The notes under the pieces are model-generated. The model had not been told where the DNA came from. It made no database searches and saw only the letters and a list, made by a program, of their open reading frames with translations. Made by a program: the position numbers and the translations under genes. Source: an uncultured Verrucomicrobia subdivision 3 bacterium (GTDB lineage: Bacteria; Verrucomicrobiota; Verrucomicrobiia; Limisphaerales; UBA11358). Taken from it: 37,199 nucleotides of DNA. Location: positions 1 through 37,199 of the forward strand of contig CAIOIC010000038.1 in NCBI GenBank assembly GCA_903858275.1, read 5' to 3'. Shown piece after piece: positions 17,075 to 24,683 of the stretch; position 1 is the first letter of the stretch, and each line of letters opens with the position of its first letter.

Positions 17075-18931
17075 ATGAAAAATTATCTGATGCTACTTGT
17101 TTTCCTAGCCACGGCGGCGGTCGCCGGCGAAGTGCCCGATCCGCGTCACATTTCCACCGGGTGGACCATTCCCAGCGAAGGCTACGCCGACCAACCCTAC
17201 ATCGTGAAGACCGATGATGGCGCGTGGTTGTGCGTGATGACCACGGGCACCGGGAAGGAAGGCGATACCGGCCAGCACGTTGTCTCAATGCGTAGCACCG
17301 ACCAAGGACGCACGTGGGATAAGATCGTGCCAATCGAGCCAACTGATGGGCCGGAGGCCAGCTACGCGGTGCTGCTCAAGGTGCCCTACGGCCGTATTTA
17401 CGCCTTTTACAACCACAATACCGACAACGTTCGCGAATTGAAACGCGAGGACAAGGGCGGGTATAAACGCGTGGACTCGTTGGGGCATTATGTCTTCAAG
17501 TTCAGCGACGACCACGGCCGCACCTGGTCGGCGAAGCGCTACGAGGTGCCACTGCGCGAGTTCGAGTGCGATCGCAACAACGTTTACGGCGGCAAGCTGC
17601 GGTTCTTCTGGAACGTCGGACGGCCGCTGGTCCTCGGCGACACGGCGATCATGGTGATGCACAAAGTGGGCGCAATGGGCGACGGCTTTTTCGCGCAGTC
17701 GGAGGGGGCGTTCTTCAATAGTAAAAACATCCTGACCGAACGCGATCCGGAGAAAATCACGTTTGAGACCCTCCCTGATGGCGACAAGGGTTTGCGCACA
17801 CCGGCCGGCGGCGGGCGGGTCGCGGAGGAACAGAGCATCGTCAAGTTAAGCGATGGCTCGCTCTACTGCGTCTATCGCACGATTGATGGCTGGCCGACCT
17901 GCGCCTACAGCCGCGACGGTGGCCACACTTGGACCGCGCCCGCCTACAAGGCCTACACGCCCGGCGGGCAGCGCGTAAAGCATCCGCGCGCGGCGAACTT
18001 CGCATGGAATTGTTCGAATGGAAAATTCCTCTACTGGTTCCACAACCACGGCGGAAAATTCGTTGGCGAGCTCGGCGCGAACGGCAAGAACGGGCGCAGC
18101 CCCTATGATGACCGCAACCCCGCGTGGCTGATGGCAGGCCAGGAAATCTCGACGCCGCAGGGCAGGATGATCGAGTGGTCGCAGCCGGAGATTCTGCTCT
18201 ACGAAGACGACCCCTACATCCGCATGAGCTATCCGGACCTCGTGGAAGATGACGGGAAATATTACGTCACCGAAACACAGAAGACCGTTGGCCACATGCA
18301 CGAAATCCCAAAACCATTGGTGGATGGATTGTTTGGACAGTTCACCCGCCGGTCAGTCGCGACCAACGGGCTGGTGCTCAAGGCAAGCGCCGCCCAGCTC
18401 GCAGCCAGGGAAGTGCCGATGCCCAAACTGCCGGAGTTCAACAAGCGCGACAACAAGTCTGAGGACCAGCGCGGGATGGATTTGCGCGCGGGCTTTAGCC
18501 TCGACCTCTGGCTCCAGCTCGACACGCTCCATGGCGGACAGGTCGTTTTCGACAGCCGCAATACTGCGGGACAGGGCATCCTTGTAACGACGACAGAAAA
18601 CGGTGCGCTCAAGCTCGCCATGAACGACGGCCGGCAGTCAGTCTCGTGGTATAGCGATTCTGGTGTGCTAAAAGCCGGCAAACTGCAACACGTCGTCATC
18701 ACCGTGGATGGCGGACCGAAGATCATCACCTTCGTCGTCAATGGTGTGTTGTGCGATGGCGGCGACGAACGCCAGTTCGGCTGGGGCCGCTACAGCTCCA
18801 CGCTGCGCACGCCCAACGGCGCCGTGACGGCAAAGCTCACCCCCGCCATCCGCGCCTTGCGCATCTACAATCACGCCCTGCGCACGAGCGAGGCAGTCGG
18901 CAATTTCCGTGCTGGTTGCCCACCCTTGTGA
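17075..18931 (+). CDS. Secreted exo-sialidase-like BNR propeller protein with LamG domain
   Basis: The 618-residue product begins with a signal peptide (MKNYLMLLVFLATAAVAG). The propeller has three good Asp-boxes: STDQGRTW, SDDHGRTW and SRDGGHTW. A VAEEQSIVKLSDGSLYCVYR segment recalls the Glu-containing blade of GH33 sialidases. Residues about 470-615 form a LamG-like domain (FSLDLWLQLDTLHGGQVVFD, LQHVVITVDGG, AIRALRIYNHALRTSEAVG). It lies 3 bp after the preceding propeller gene and is the last gene of the tight run. No sialic-acid lyase, epimerase or kinase gene is nearby, so sialic acid is not the obvious substrate; an acidic hexose of a plant or algal glycan fits the cytoplasmic enzymes better. 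Substrate and reaction remain unknown. Confidence 0.8.
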   Translation: MKNYLMLLVFLATAAVAGEVPDPRHISTGWTIPSEGYADQPYIVKTDDGAWLCVMTTGTGKEGDTGQHVVSMRSTDQGRTWDKIVPIEPTDGPEASYAVLLKVPYGRIYAFYNHNTDNVRELKREDKGGYKRVDSLGHYVFKFSDDHGRTWSAKRYEVPLREFECDRNNVYGGKLRFFWNVGRPLVLGDTAIMVMHKVGAMGDGFFAQSEGAFFNSKNILTERDPEKITFETLPDGDKGLRTPAGGGRVAEEQSIVKLSDGSLYCVYRTIDGWPTCAYSRDGGHTWTAPAYKAYTPGGQRVKHPRAANFAWNCSNGKFLYWFHNHGGKFVGELGANGKNGRSPYDDRNPAWLMAGQEISTPQGRMIEWSQPEILLYEDDPYIRMSYPDLVEDDGKYYVTETQKTVGHMHEIPKPLVDGLFGQFTRRSVATNGLVLKASAAQLAAREVPMPKLPEFNKRDNKSEDQRGMDLRAGFSLDLWLQLDTLHGGQVVFDSRNTAGQGILVTTTENGALKLAMNDGRQSVSWYSDSGVLKAGKLQHVVITVDGGPKIITFVVNGVLCDGGDERQFGWGRYSSTLRTPNGAVTAKLTPAIRALRIYNHALRTSEAVGNFRAGCPPL

Positions 18932-19099
18932 ATCCCCGATAATTTAAACGCTATGGAGGGTTTGCCTCTTAGCTCACCCACGCTGCGGCATTTTTTTGGC
19001 GCTGTGGAAATTACTCTGGACAAACCAAGTGGCCGGGGACAAAGTCAAAACCATAAACCCAAAATTCACATCAAAACAAAATCCTCACTCCCGTCAGCC

Positions 19100-19813
19100 A
19101 TGAAAACCTGTCTCTTGTTCACCGCCCTCATCGTCGCCTCCGTTGCGATGGCCCACGCCGCCGACAAACCGCTGCTCGCCATTCCCGGCAAGGTCATCTA
19201 CGAAAACAAGCTGGACACCGCGCCCGCCGCCCCTTGGAAAACCGCCAAAGGAAAATGGGAAGCCGCCGACGGCGTCATGCGCGGCGCGGAAAAACCCGAG
19301 GACAAACACGGCGCCGTGACGCGCCTGCCCAACAAGCTCCCCGACTTCGTCATCGAATACGAATTCAAGTTTGAAGGCGCCAAGTCCACCAGTCTTTCCA
19401 TCAATGCCGTCAAAGACCATATGGCGCGCATCATGATTACCCCCAAATCCGTGACCGTGCAGCGCGACGACAATGACCACGACGGCCCGGACAAGGCGAT
19501 CGTCTTCGCGCGTCTCGCCGCCGACTTCGCGCCGGGCACCTGGCACAAAGTCCGCATGGAAATGGTGGGCGACACCACGCTCGGCCAGGTGGACGACCTC
19601 ACCGCCTGGGGCAGCAGCGACCTCTTTAAACAAGACCGCATGGCTCCCGGCTTCACCGTCGGCGGCCAATCCGTGGACTTCCGCAACCTCAAGATCAGTG
19701 AGGCAACGCTCAACCCCGATTGGGAAACCGTGAAAGCCACGCTTCCGAAGCCCGGCGAGAAAGTGGCCGCCCCCGCCGCCAAACCCGCTGGTAAAAAGAA
19801 AAATGCGCAGTGA
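19100..19813 (+). CDS. Secreted DUF1080-like (ConA-fold) protein
   Basis: From ATG 19100 the protein has a signal peptide (MKTCLLFTALIVASVAMAHA) and 237 residues in all. The body reads like a compact 3-keto-disaccharide hydrolase (DUF1080)-type beta-sandwich: VIYENKLDTAPAAPWKTAKG and KWEAADGVMRGAE at the start, then DFVIEYEFKFEGAKSTSLSI, and VDFRNLKISEA as last strand. A low-complexity Ala/Pro/Lys tail (AAPAAKPAGKKKNAQ) follows. An upstream in-frame start at 18953 would place 49 non-signal residues first and is rejected. It is separated by 168 bp from the sialidase-like gene, so it probably has its own promoter. DUF1080 proteins are widespread in Verrucomicrobiota and Planctomycetota; the function here is unknown. 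Confidence 0.75.
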   Translation: MKTCLLFTALIVASVAMAHAADKPLLAIPGKVIYENKLDTAPAAPWKTAKGKWEAADGVMRGAEKPEDKHGAVTRLPNKLPDFVIEYEFKFEGAKSTSLSINAVKDHMARIMITPKSVTVQRDDNDHDGPDKAIVFARLAADFAPGTWHKVRMEMVGDTTLGQVDDLTAWGSSDLFKQDRMAPGFTVGGQSVDFRNLKISEATLNPDWETVKATLPKPGEKVAAPAAKPAGKKKNAQ

Positions 19814-19943
19814 TGCCGACCAGACGCCTCCGCCACAGCTTGGAGGGGACATATAAACCAGCCTTTACTTAAACTAAAAAATGATAGTGGTGAGGCGGCT
19901 GTCACTTGTTCTGACTTTAACTCAATCATGGGCGAGCCGGCCA

Positions 19944-19992
19944 GCGGCGGAGCCAGTGTCCGCCGCATAAATATTTTCGCGGCTGACGCCGC
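19944..19992. repeat. Two adjacent GC-rich inverted repeats
   Basis: A perfect 8-bp stem GCGGCGGA-GCCAGTG-TCCGCCGC (19944-19966) is followed after 12 AT-rich bases by a 5-bp stem GCGGC-TGAC-GCCGC (19979-19992). The pair may act as an RNA structure at the 3' end of the DUF1080-like transcript or be a REP-like element. There is no second copy in this window that I could find. Confidence 0.45.
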
Positions 19993-20130
19993 ACCATTCC
20001 CCCCTCTCACCAACCAATGCCGAATCATCCACCATGGCAAGAGGATTAGATGGGGCCGGCTTTTGCCTGCCGTCACCGCGGTATTAGCCGACTGTTGGAC
20101 TATTCAATTTGTGGGCATTGGACGCTCGGC

Positions 20131-20158
20131 GCTTGCCGTCACTCCGTCGAGTGCAAGC
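20131..20158. repeat. Bulged stem-loop downstream of argG
   Basis: GCTTG-CCGT-CACTC-CGTC-GAGTG-CAAGC folds into a 10-bp stem with a 4-nt bulge and 4-nt loop. It lies 53 bp beyond the argG stop. Lacking a U-run on either strand, it is at most a weak or Rho-assisted end signal. Confidence 0.4.
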
Positions 20159-20211
20159 CCTGATGCCAGTGAGGAGTTCAAGTGGCAAATTTGTTATCGT
20201 TCTGCATTGAT

Positions 20212-21441
20212 TCATTTTTTCTTCCCATGCACCTTCGCCGCAACTTTCAGGCGCAGGCCGTTCAGGCGGATGAAGCCGGTGGCGTCGTCCTGGTTGTAGG
20301 CCTTGGTCGGGTCGGCTTCCATCGTCGCAATGTGCGGGTTGTAAAGGCTGACCTTGGATTTGCGGCCGCTGACCATGATGTTGCCCTTGTAAAGCTTCAC
20401 GCGCACCGTGCCGGTGACGTTCTTCTGCGATTCCTCGACGTAAGCCTGGAGCGCGAGGCGTTCCGGCGCATACCAGAAGCCGTTGTAAACGAGCTCGGCA
20501 TATTTCGGGATGAGCGCGTCGCGCTGGTGCATGACTTCGCGGTCCATCGTGAGGCTCTCCATCTGGCGATGCGCGAACAGCAGGATCGCGCCGCCGGGCG
20601 TCTCATACACGCCGCGGCTCTTCATGCCGACGAAGCGGTTCTCCACCATGTCCACGCGGCCGACGCCGTGTTTGCCGCCGATCTTGTTCAACGCCTTCAT
20701 CACGCCGAGCGGATTGAGTTTCTTGCCATTGACGGCGACACAATCGCCCTTCACGAAATCGAGTTCGACGAACTCGGGTTTGTTGGGCGCATCTTCGGGC
20801 AGCACGGAGAGCGTGGTGAAATACTGGCGGTTCTTCAGATCGTAGCTGTCATACCACGGATCTTCGAGAATTCCGGCTTCGTAGGAGATGTGCAGAAGGT
20901 TGCGGTCCATGGAATACGGCTTCTTGGCGCTGGCCTGCACGGGAATCTTGTGTTTGGCGCAGTAATCAATCATCTCCTGCCGGCCCGGAAATTCGCTGCG
21001 ATAGCGTTCGTCGCGCCACGGGGCGATGACCTGCAAGTCCGGCGCGAGCGCGGCAGCAGTGAGTTCGAAGCGAACCTGATCGTTGCCCTTGCCCGTCGCA
21101 CCGTGCGCGATAGCGTCGGCTTTTTCCTTGCGGGCGATCTCGACCATGCGCTTGGCAATGAGCGGGCGGGCGATGGAGGTGCCGAGGAAATATTGGCCCT
21201 CGTAAATCGCCCCGGCGCGGAGCATCGGATAAATGAAGTCGCGCGCGAATTCTTCCTGGAGATTGTCGATGTAAATCTTGGAGGCGCCGGTCTTGATGGC
21301 TTTCTTTTCGAGGCCGTCGAGTTCCTCTTCCTGCCCGATGTCGGCGCAGAAGCCGATCATCTCGGCATTGTATTTTTCTTTAATCCAGGACATCAGCACC
21401 GAGGTGTCGAGCCCGCCAGAGTAAGCCAGAACAATTTTCAT
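20212..21441 (-). CDS. argG: Argininosuccinate synthase
   Basis: The enzyme joins citrulline and aspartate with ATP in arginine synthesis. The 409-residue protein opens with the ATP-pyrophosphatase loop [15 protein letters not shown] (residues 8-14). It continues with the conserved ADIGQEEEL segment, the hallmark [15 protein letters not shown], and APWRD. The citrulline-binding region ([17 protein letters not shown]) is intact, and the C-terminus carries [20 protein letters not shown]. Length and motifs are complete. It is the last gene of a minus-strand set and is preceded by 71 bp that include a boilerplate repeat. No argH or other arg gene is in the window, and no ARG-box was recognised. 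The long open frame on the opposite strand (20182-21492) is a shadow of this gene. Confidence 0.97.
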   Translation of the reverse strand: MKIVLAYSGGLDTSVLMSWIKEKYNAEMIGFCADIGQEEELDGLEKKAIKTGASKIYIDNLQEEFARDFIYPMLRAGAIYEGQYFLGTSIARPLIAKRMVEIARKEKADAIAHGATGKGNDQVRFELTAAALAPDLQVIAPWRDERYRSEFPGRQEMIDYCAKHKIPVQASAKKPYSMDRNLLHISYEAGILEDPWYDSYDLKNRQYFTTLSVLPEDAPNKPEFVELDFVKGDCVAVNGKKLNPLGVMKALNKIGGKHGVGRVDMVENRFVGMKSRGVYETPGGAILLFAHRQMESLTMDREVMHQRDALIPKYAELVYNGFWYAPERLALQAYVEESQKNVTGTVRVKLYKGNIMVSGRKSKVSLYNPHIATMEADPTKAYNQDDATGFIRLNGLRLKVAAKVHGKKK

Positions 21442-21454
21442 GTGGCGGGGATTT

Positions 21455-21494
21455 TAACCGCCAAGATGCCAAGGACGCAAAGAGGAAATTAACC
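21455..21494. repeat. Probable dispersed intergenic boilerplate repeat (CCAAGATGCCAAGGACGCAAAG type)
   Basis: The stretch AACCGCCAAGATGCCAAGG, ACGCAAAGAGGAAATTAACC just upstream of argG resembles a short purine-rich sequence that recurs between genes in many Verrucomicrobiota and Planctomycetota genomes. That is recalled from general knowledge; only one copy is seen here, so repetition in this genome is not shown. Confidence 0.4.
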
Positions 21495-21512
21495 GAAACC
21501 CATGCGCGCCGT

Positions 21513-22787
21513 TCACGGCGGCGTGATGGGCGGCTTGGACTGCAAAGGAATCTCGCCGCGCAACATCCTGCCGGCCTGGTTGGCGAGCCGCAGATACCAG
21601 TCGCTCGGTAGCTTCACGCCATCCATGTCCAGCGGCACAAAGGTTCCCTGCGCGGGCAGTTGGGCGGCGGTCGGGGCGAGTTTGAACAAGGCAGTGCCTT
21701 CGTCCACCTCGTCGAACATCGCGCCGTAGATCATCGGGCAGCCGGCAGCGACGGCGTTGTAAACCTGACGCCAGTAAAACTCACCGCCGCGCCGGGGAAT
21801 CTGATTCAGCTTGCCGCCGTGCAAGTTGTGCCATGAGAAGCCGGGGAAAACGACGGGCATATATTCGCGCCCGGCTTGCCTGGCTTCGGCGAGATCAGGG
21901 GCAATGAAATTTTTCCGGAAATTATCCGCACCCGAATCGTCACCGTAACGCCCGACGGACCACGGACTGATGACATCAAACGTGCGGAAGACCGCGGCCC
22001 AGGCGGAATTGGTTTGTGCATCCCGATTCAAGGTCCGCCAGCCAACGGGCACTCCGCCCATGACGGTGCAGCCGGCGGCTTTGAAATAATTGATGGCTTC
22101 CTGCGCCTGCGCCGGCGTGTCTTGCCGGCCCGCGAAACCAAAGCCCCAGATCGCCACCACGGGTTTGCCTTGCTGGCGAAGATAACGCGGGCTGCCCGTG
22201 AGCCGCGTGGTTTGGACGAGATAATTCCAGTCGTTGGTGAGCGCGGAAACGAGTGTGTTGGTCGAATGGCCGGAGATGTCATACATGACGGCAAAAACAC
22301 GGCCGCAAGCCTCCGCCCCGGCGCGCACATTCGCCGTTACCTGATTGCGCAACGCAAAAAAGCGCGGGTCGGAAAGATTCGACGTGAACCGCTGGAGAAA
22401 GACGCCATCCAACTGATTGTCCTGCATCCATTGAAAATGCCGCCGCACGGTTTTGGGATTGAAGGCGGAATATAATTTGGCGGGCGTGCCATCCGGCAGC
22501 GTCATCTTGGTCGGGAAAAGCTCGTCGGCATCCAATTCGGAAACATCCGGCCAGAAATCCACCGTGGCATTAGTGGCAACCGGATCATTCCGCCGAAACC
22601 AATGCACCCAGTGGTCGGGCGGCGAGCCGTCGTTCGGACACGCGAACCAGCCTTGATACCCCATCAGCAGCTTGTGGTGCATCGTGCCCGCATCCACCTC
22701 GGCGGCAACCGATTTAAGCTTCGTCTGCGCCGATGCGGTGATGGCGATCAGCAATGTGAGCCAGATAAAGACGCGACTAAATTTCAT
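21513..22787 (-). CDS. Secreted glycoside hydrolase family 71/99-like protein
   Basis: The 424-residue protein has a signal peptide (MKFSRVFIWLTLLIAITASA). The catalytic-barrel features of the GH71/GH99-like group are present: KLLMGYQGWFACPNDGSPPD near the start, HFQWMQDNQLDGVFLQRF, VMYDISGH, KPVVAIWGFGFAGR, and the end segment MIYGAMFDEVDEGTALFK with acidic residues. GH71 enzymes are alpha-1,3-glucanases and GH99 enzymes are endo-alpha-mannosidases or mannanases; bacterial homologues are seldom characterised. It starts 10 bp after the TrmN6-like gene, so it is probably cotranscribed with unrelated housekeeping genes. Export to periplasm or outside is expected. The substrate is unknown. Confidence 0.82.
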   Translation of the reverse strand: MKFSRVFIWLTLLIAITASAQTKLKSVAAEVDAGTMHHKLLMGYQGWFACPNDGSPPDHWVHWFRRNDPVATNATVDFWPDVSELDADELFPTKMTLPDGTPAKLYSAFNPKTVRRHFQWMQDNQLDGVFLQRFTSNLSDPRFFALRNQVTANVRAGAEACGRVFAVMYDISGHSTNTLVSALTNDWNYLVQTTRLTGSPRYLRQQGKPVVAIWGFGFAGRQDTPAQAQEAINYFKAAGCTVMGGVPVGWRTLNRDAQTNSAWAAVFRTFDVISPWSVGRYGDDSGADNFRKNFIAPDLAEARQAGREYMPVVFPGFSWHNLHGGKLNQIPRRGGEFYWRQVYNAVAAGCPMIYGAMFDEVDEGTALFKLAPTAAQLPAQGTFVPLDMDGVKLPSDWYLRLANQAGRMLRGEIPLQSKPPITPP

Positions 22788-22797
22788 GGTAAAAAAA

Positions 22798-23640
22798 TCA
22801 CGGCGGAAAACCGATGGCGAGCTTCACCGCCGAATATTCCGGATGAATCTTCCCGTCGCGCGTGCGGATGATCAAGTCCGGTTCCGTCCACGTCTGGCCG
22901 CGAAACCATTCGGGTAAATCCTCCGCGCGCATCAGAACAAACAAGCCGACGAGCGCCGGGTCGCCTTCGCGAAAAACCACCGGACGCTTGCGGACAATGA
23001 TGAGTCCCGCCTCACGTGCACCGGATTCCATCCGCGCGAGCTGCGCCGGTTCGTGCGGGAACACGCACGCAAAAAATCCGCCGGCAGCGAGATGCTTTGC
23101 AGCAGTCGAGCAATAATCGGCAATGGTGCCGCGCAGTTCAAAGCGGCAGGCGAGCTTTTGCGGGTGCTCGCTCTCGATGCCCGCACCTTGCGGAAAATAC
23201 GGCGGGCTGCCGGTGATGAGGTCAAATTTCTCATCCGCGCGCAGGACGCCCGCCTGACGAAAATCGCCCTCGCGGATTCCATAGCGGTCTTCGATTCCGT
23301 TGTAGCGCGCGGATTTCTTGGCGAGCGCCACGCTGTCACTTTGCGCCTCAACGGTGACGAACTTCGCACCGGGCAGCCGCCACGCGCAAATCATCCCCAC
23401 AGTGCCGATGCCGCTGCCGAGGTCGAGCACGGTCTGCGCGGCCGGACACCAACTTGTGCCATACCACGCCGTCAAAATATCGTCGGTGGAAAAACGGTGC
23501 CCGTCACGCAGTTGAAACAGGCGGAAGTGTCCGCTGATGGCGTCGAGGGTTTCGTGCGGCTCGACCGCGACGCCGGACTTCAAGCCGGGCGGAAGGTTTC
23601 CCGGCTTGGCCCAGCCTTTGAAATGGGAATCCGTATTCAC
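22798..23640 (-). CDS. TrmN6/YfiC-like tRNA1(Val) adenine-N6 methyltransferase
   Basis: The 280-residue protein has a Rossmann-type methyltransferase domain. The SAM loop is TVLDLGSGIGTVGMI, followed by FVTVEAQSDSVALAKKSARYN and the catalytic amino-methyltransferase motif as GSPPYF (usual NPPY/NPPF). A short N-terminal region RLFQLRDGHRFSTDDILTAW matches the YfiC family, which methylates A37 of tRNA1(Val). It lacks Cys-rich or PUA extensions. The replacement of Asn by Ser in NPPY is noteworthy but occurs in relatives. It follows the CDF transporter by 5 bp and precedes the GH71/99-like gene by 10 bp. Function on tRNA is inferred from family; another nucleic-acid or small-molecule N6-methylation is possible. 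Confidence 0.8.
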   Translation of the reverse strand: MNTDSHFKGWAKPGNLPPGLKSGVAVEPHETLDAISGHFRLFQLRDGHRFSTDDILTAWYGTSWCPAAQTVLDLGSGIGTVGMICAWRLPGAKFVTVEAQSDSVALAKKSARYNGIEDRYGIREGDFRQAGVLRADEKFDLITGSPPYFPQGAGIESEHPQKLACRFELRGTIADYCSTAAKHLAAGGFFACVFPHEPAQLARMESGAREAGLIIVRKRPVVFREGDPALVGLFVLMRAEDLPEWFRGQTWTEPDLIIRTRDGKIHPEYSAVKLAIGFPP

Positions 23641-23645
23641 GCGGC

Positions 23646-24614
23646 TCAGTGAAGTTTTTCATCCGCCCACGACGCCGGGTCGTCCAGCGATTCGAGATGC
23701 GTGAAGACGACTGAATCCGCCAGCGCCTTGCGGATGTCGGCTTCGATTTTATCGAGCAGTTCGTGGCCGCGCTGCACCGACCAGACCCCGGGAACGAGGA
23801 CGTGCAGGGAGATGAATTTCCGCGCGCCCGCCTGCCGCGAGAGCAGCGCGTGAAATTGGATTCCCGTTTGCTCGTAGATTTTCAAAACTTTTCGCACCTC
23901 AGCCATGTCCTCAGCCGACAGGGAAACATCCATCAGCCCCGAGATGGAGCGCTTCACGATGCTGACACCGGTGCGGATGATGTTCGCCGCGACGAGCAGC
24001 GCCACCACGGCATCCAGCCAGATCCAATGCGTCCACGCCACCAAGCCGACTGCCACCACCACGCCGACAGAAGTCCACACGTCGGTCATCAGATGATGCG
24101 CGTTGGCCTCGAGCGTGATGGAGTTGTGCTTACGGCCGGCGCGCAGGATGAGCAGCGCAACCACGAGATTGATGACCGAAGCCGCGACTGAGACAAGCAG
24201 TCCCATGCCGATGGCTTCGAGCGGACGCGGGTGCATGAGCCGTTCCACCGCCGCCACGGCAATGCTGACGGCCGCCACGAGAATCAAGCTGCCCTCGACG
24301 CCGCTGGAAAAGTATTCCGCCTTGCTGTGGCCATAGGTGTGTTCGTCATCCGCCGGTTTCGCCGCCACGGTCAGCATGGCCAGCGCCATGATGCCGCCGA
24401 CGAGGTTGACGCCGGATTCGATCGCATCCGAAAGCAGGCCGACAGAACCGGTGATGAAATACGCGGCGGTCTTGAGGCCAATGGTCACAATCGCGGCGGC
24501 GATGGACAGCCACGCGAAACGGGTTAAGGAGGAACGGTTCAAAGCCCGGAAATTGTAGTGATGGTTTGCGACCACCGCAAACTTTCCGCGCGGCCACCGG
24601 CCGCGGCTGCTCAA
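23646..24614 (-). CDS. Cation diffusion facilitator (CDF) family metal exporter
   Basis: The 322-residue frame encodes about six membrane helices followed by a cytoplasmic domain of roughly 90 residues. Metal-site motifs are seen in helix 2 (GLLSDAIESGVNLVGG) and helix 5 (LEANAHHLMTDVWTSVGVV), with the HxxxD pattern of Zn/Fe/Mn exporters. A short His-containing loop (DDEHTYGHSKAEYFSSG) is typical of the family. It should export Zn2+, Fe2+ or similar metals by proton antiport. The start is uncertain: the longest version uses TTG at 24614, directly after the stop of the duplicated DUF1015 tail. GTG at 24575 or TTG at 24542 would place the membrane helices closer to the N-terminus. The adjacent tail copy suggests that DUF1015 and CDF were once direct neighbours. 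Confidence 0.88.
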   Translation of the reverse strand: MSSRGRWPRGKFAVVANHHYNFRALNRSSLTRFAWLSIAAAIVTIGLKTAAYFITGSVGLLSDAIESGVNLVGGIMALAMLTVAAKPADDEHTYGHSKAEYFSSGVEGSLILVAAVSIAVAAVERLMHPRPLEAIGMGLLVSVAASVINLVVALLILRAGRKHNSITLEANAHHLMTDVWTSVGVVVAVGLVAWTHWIWLDAVVALLVAANIIRTGVSIVKRSISGLMDVSLSAEDMAEVRKVLKIYEQTGIQFHALLSRQAGARKFISLHVLVPGVWSVQRGHELLDKIEADIRKALADSVVFTHLESLDDPASWADEKLH

Positions 24615-24683
24615 TCAAATCAGGTGGCAGAACAGCGCGTCGCGGAGTTTCGGCTCGAAACACGTGCTCTTGGGCGGTTTCCC
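24615..24683 (-). pseudogene. Orphan 3' end of a DUF1015 gene (duplicated tail)
   Basis: On the minus strand the 69 bases read GKPPKSTCFEPKLRDALFCHLI and then TGA. This matches the C-terminus of the intact DUF1015 protein (PPKSTWFEPKLRDAMFCHMI), with changes Trp to Cys and twice Met to Leu. It follows immediately, and in frame, after the TAA of the secreted-protein gene at 24684. No start precedes it, so it is a remnant rather than a gene. Silent differences outside those three codons suggest the copy is not very recent or came from a relative. Confidence 0.75.
24619..24677 (-). repeat. 59-bp direct repeat, distal copy
   Basis: This copy matches 26037-26095 at 53 of 59 positions in the same orientation. 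It encodes the duplicated DUF1015 tail and ends one side of the 1.4-kb segment carrying the secreted unknown protein. Confidence 0.85.

Larger units (their letters stand above)
19814..20211. other. Hairpin-rich intergenic region
   Basis: About 400 bp lie between the DUF1080-like gene and the convergent argG, with no convincing gene. A 123-codon plus frame (from 19928) has no family resemblance and overlaps the argG end. Three stem-loops are visible: 19944-19966 (GCGGCGGA/TCCGCCGC, 7-nt loop), 19979-19992 (GCGGC/GCCGC, 4-nt loop), and 20131-20158 (CACTC/GAGTG extended by GCTTG/CAAGC with a 4-nt bulge). None has a T tract, so they are not standard terminators. Confidence 0.6.

Noticed and set aside
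17075..18931. Assignment as a true GH33 sialidase
   Set aside because: Asp-boxes show the fold only. The Arg triad could not be verified and no sialic-acid catabolic genes are near.
18932..19099. Terminator after the operon (GAGGGTTTGCCTC)
   Set aside because: The stem is just 4 bp and no T tract follows directly; the later T run stands apart from it.
20080..20110. Possible 16S rRNA fragment (CCGCGGTATTAGCC)
   Set aside because: The similarity is a short stretch only, with no continuation to neighbouring 16S segments, so it is taken as chance.
20182..21492. 436-codon plus-strand frame opposite argG
   Set aside because: It lies antisense to a complete, well conserved argG and has no family resemblance; GC-rich codon use creates such shadows.
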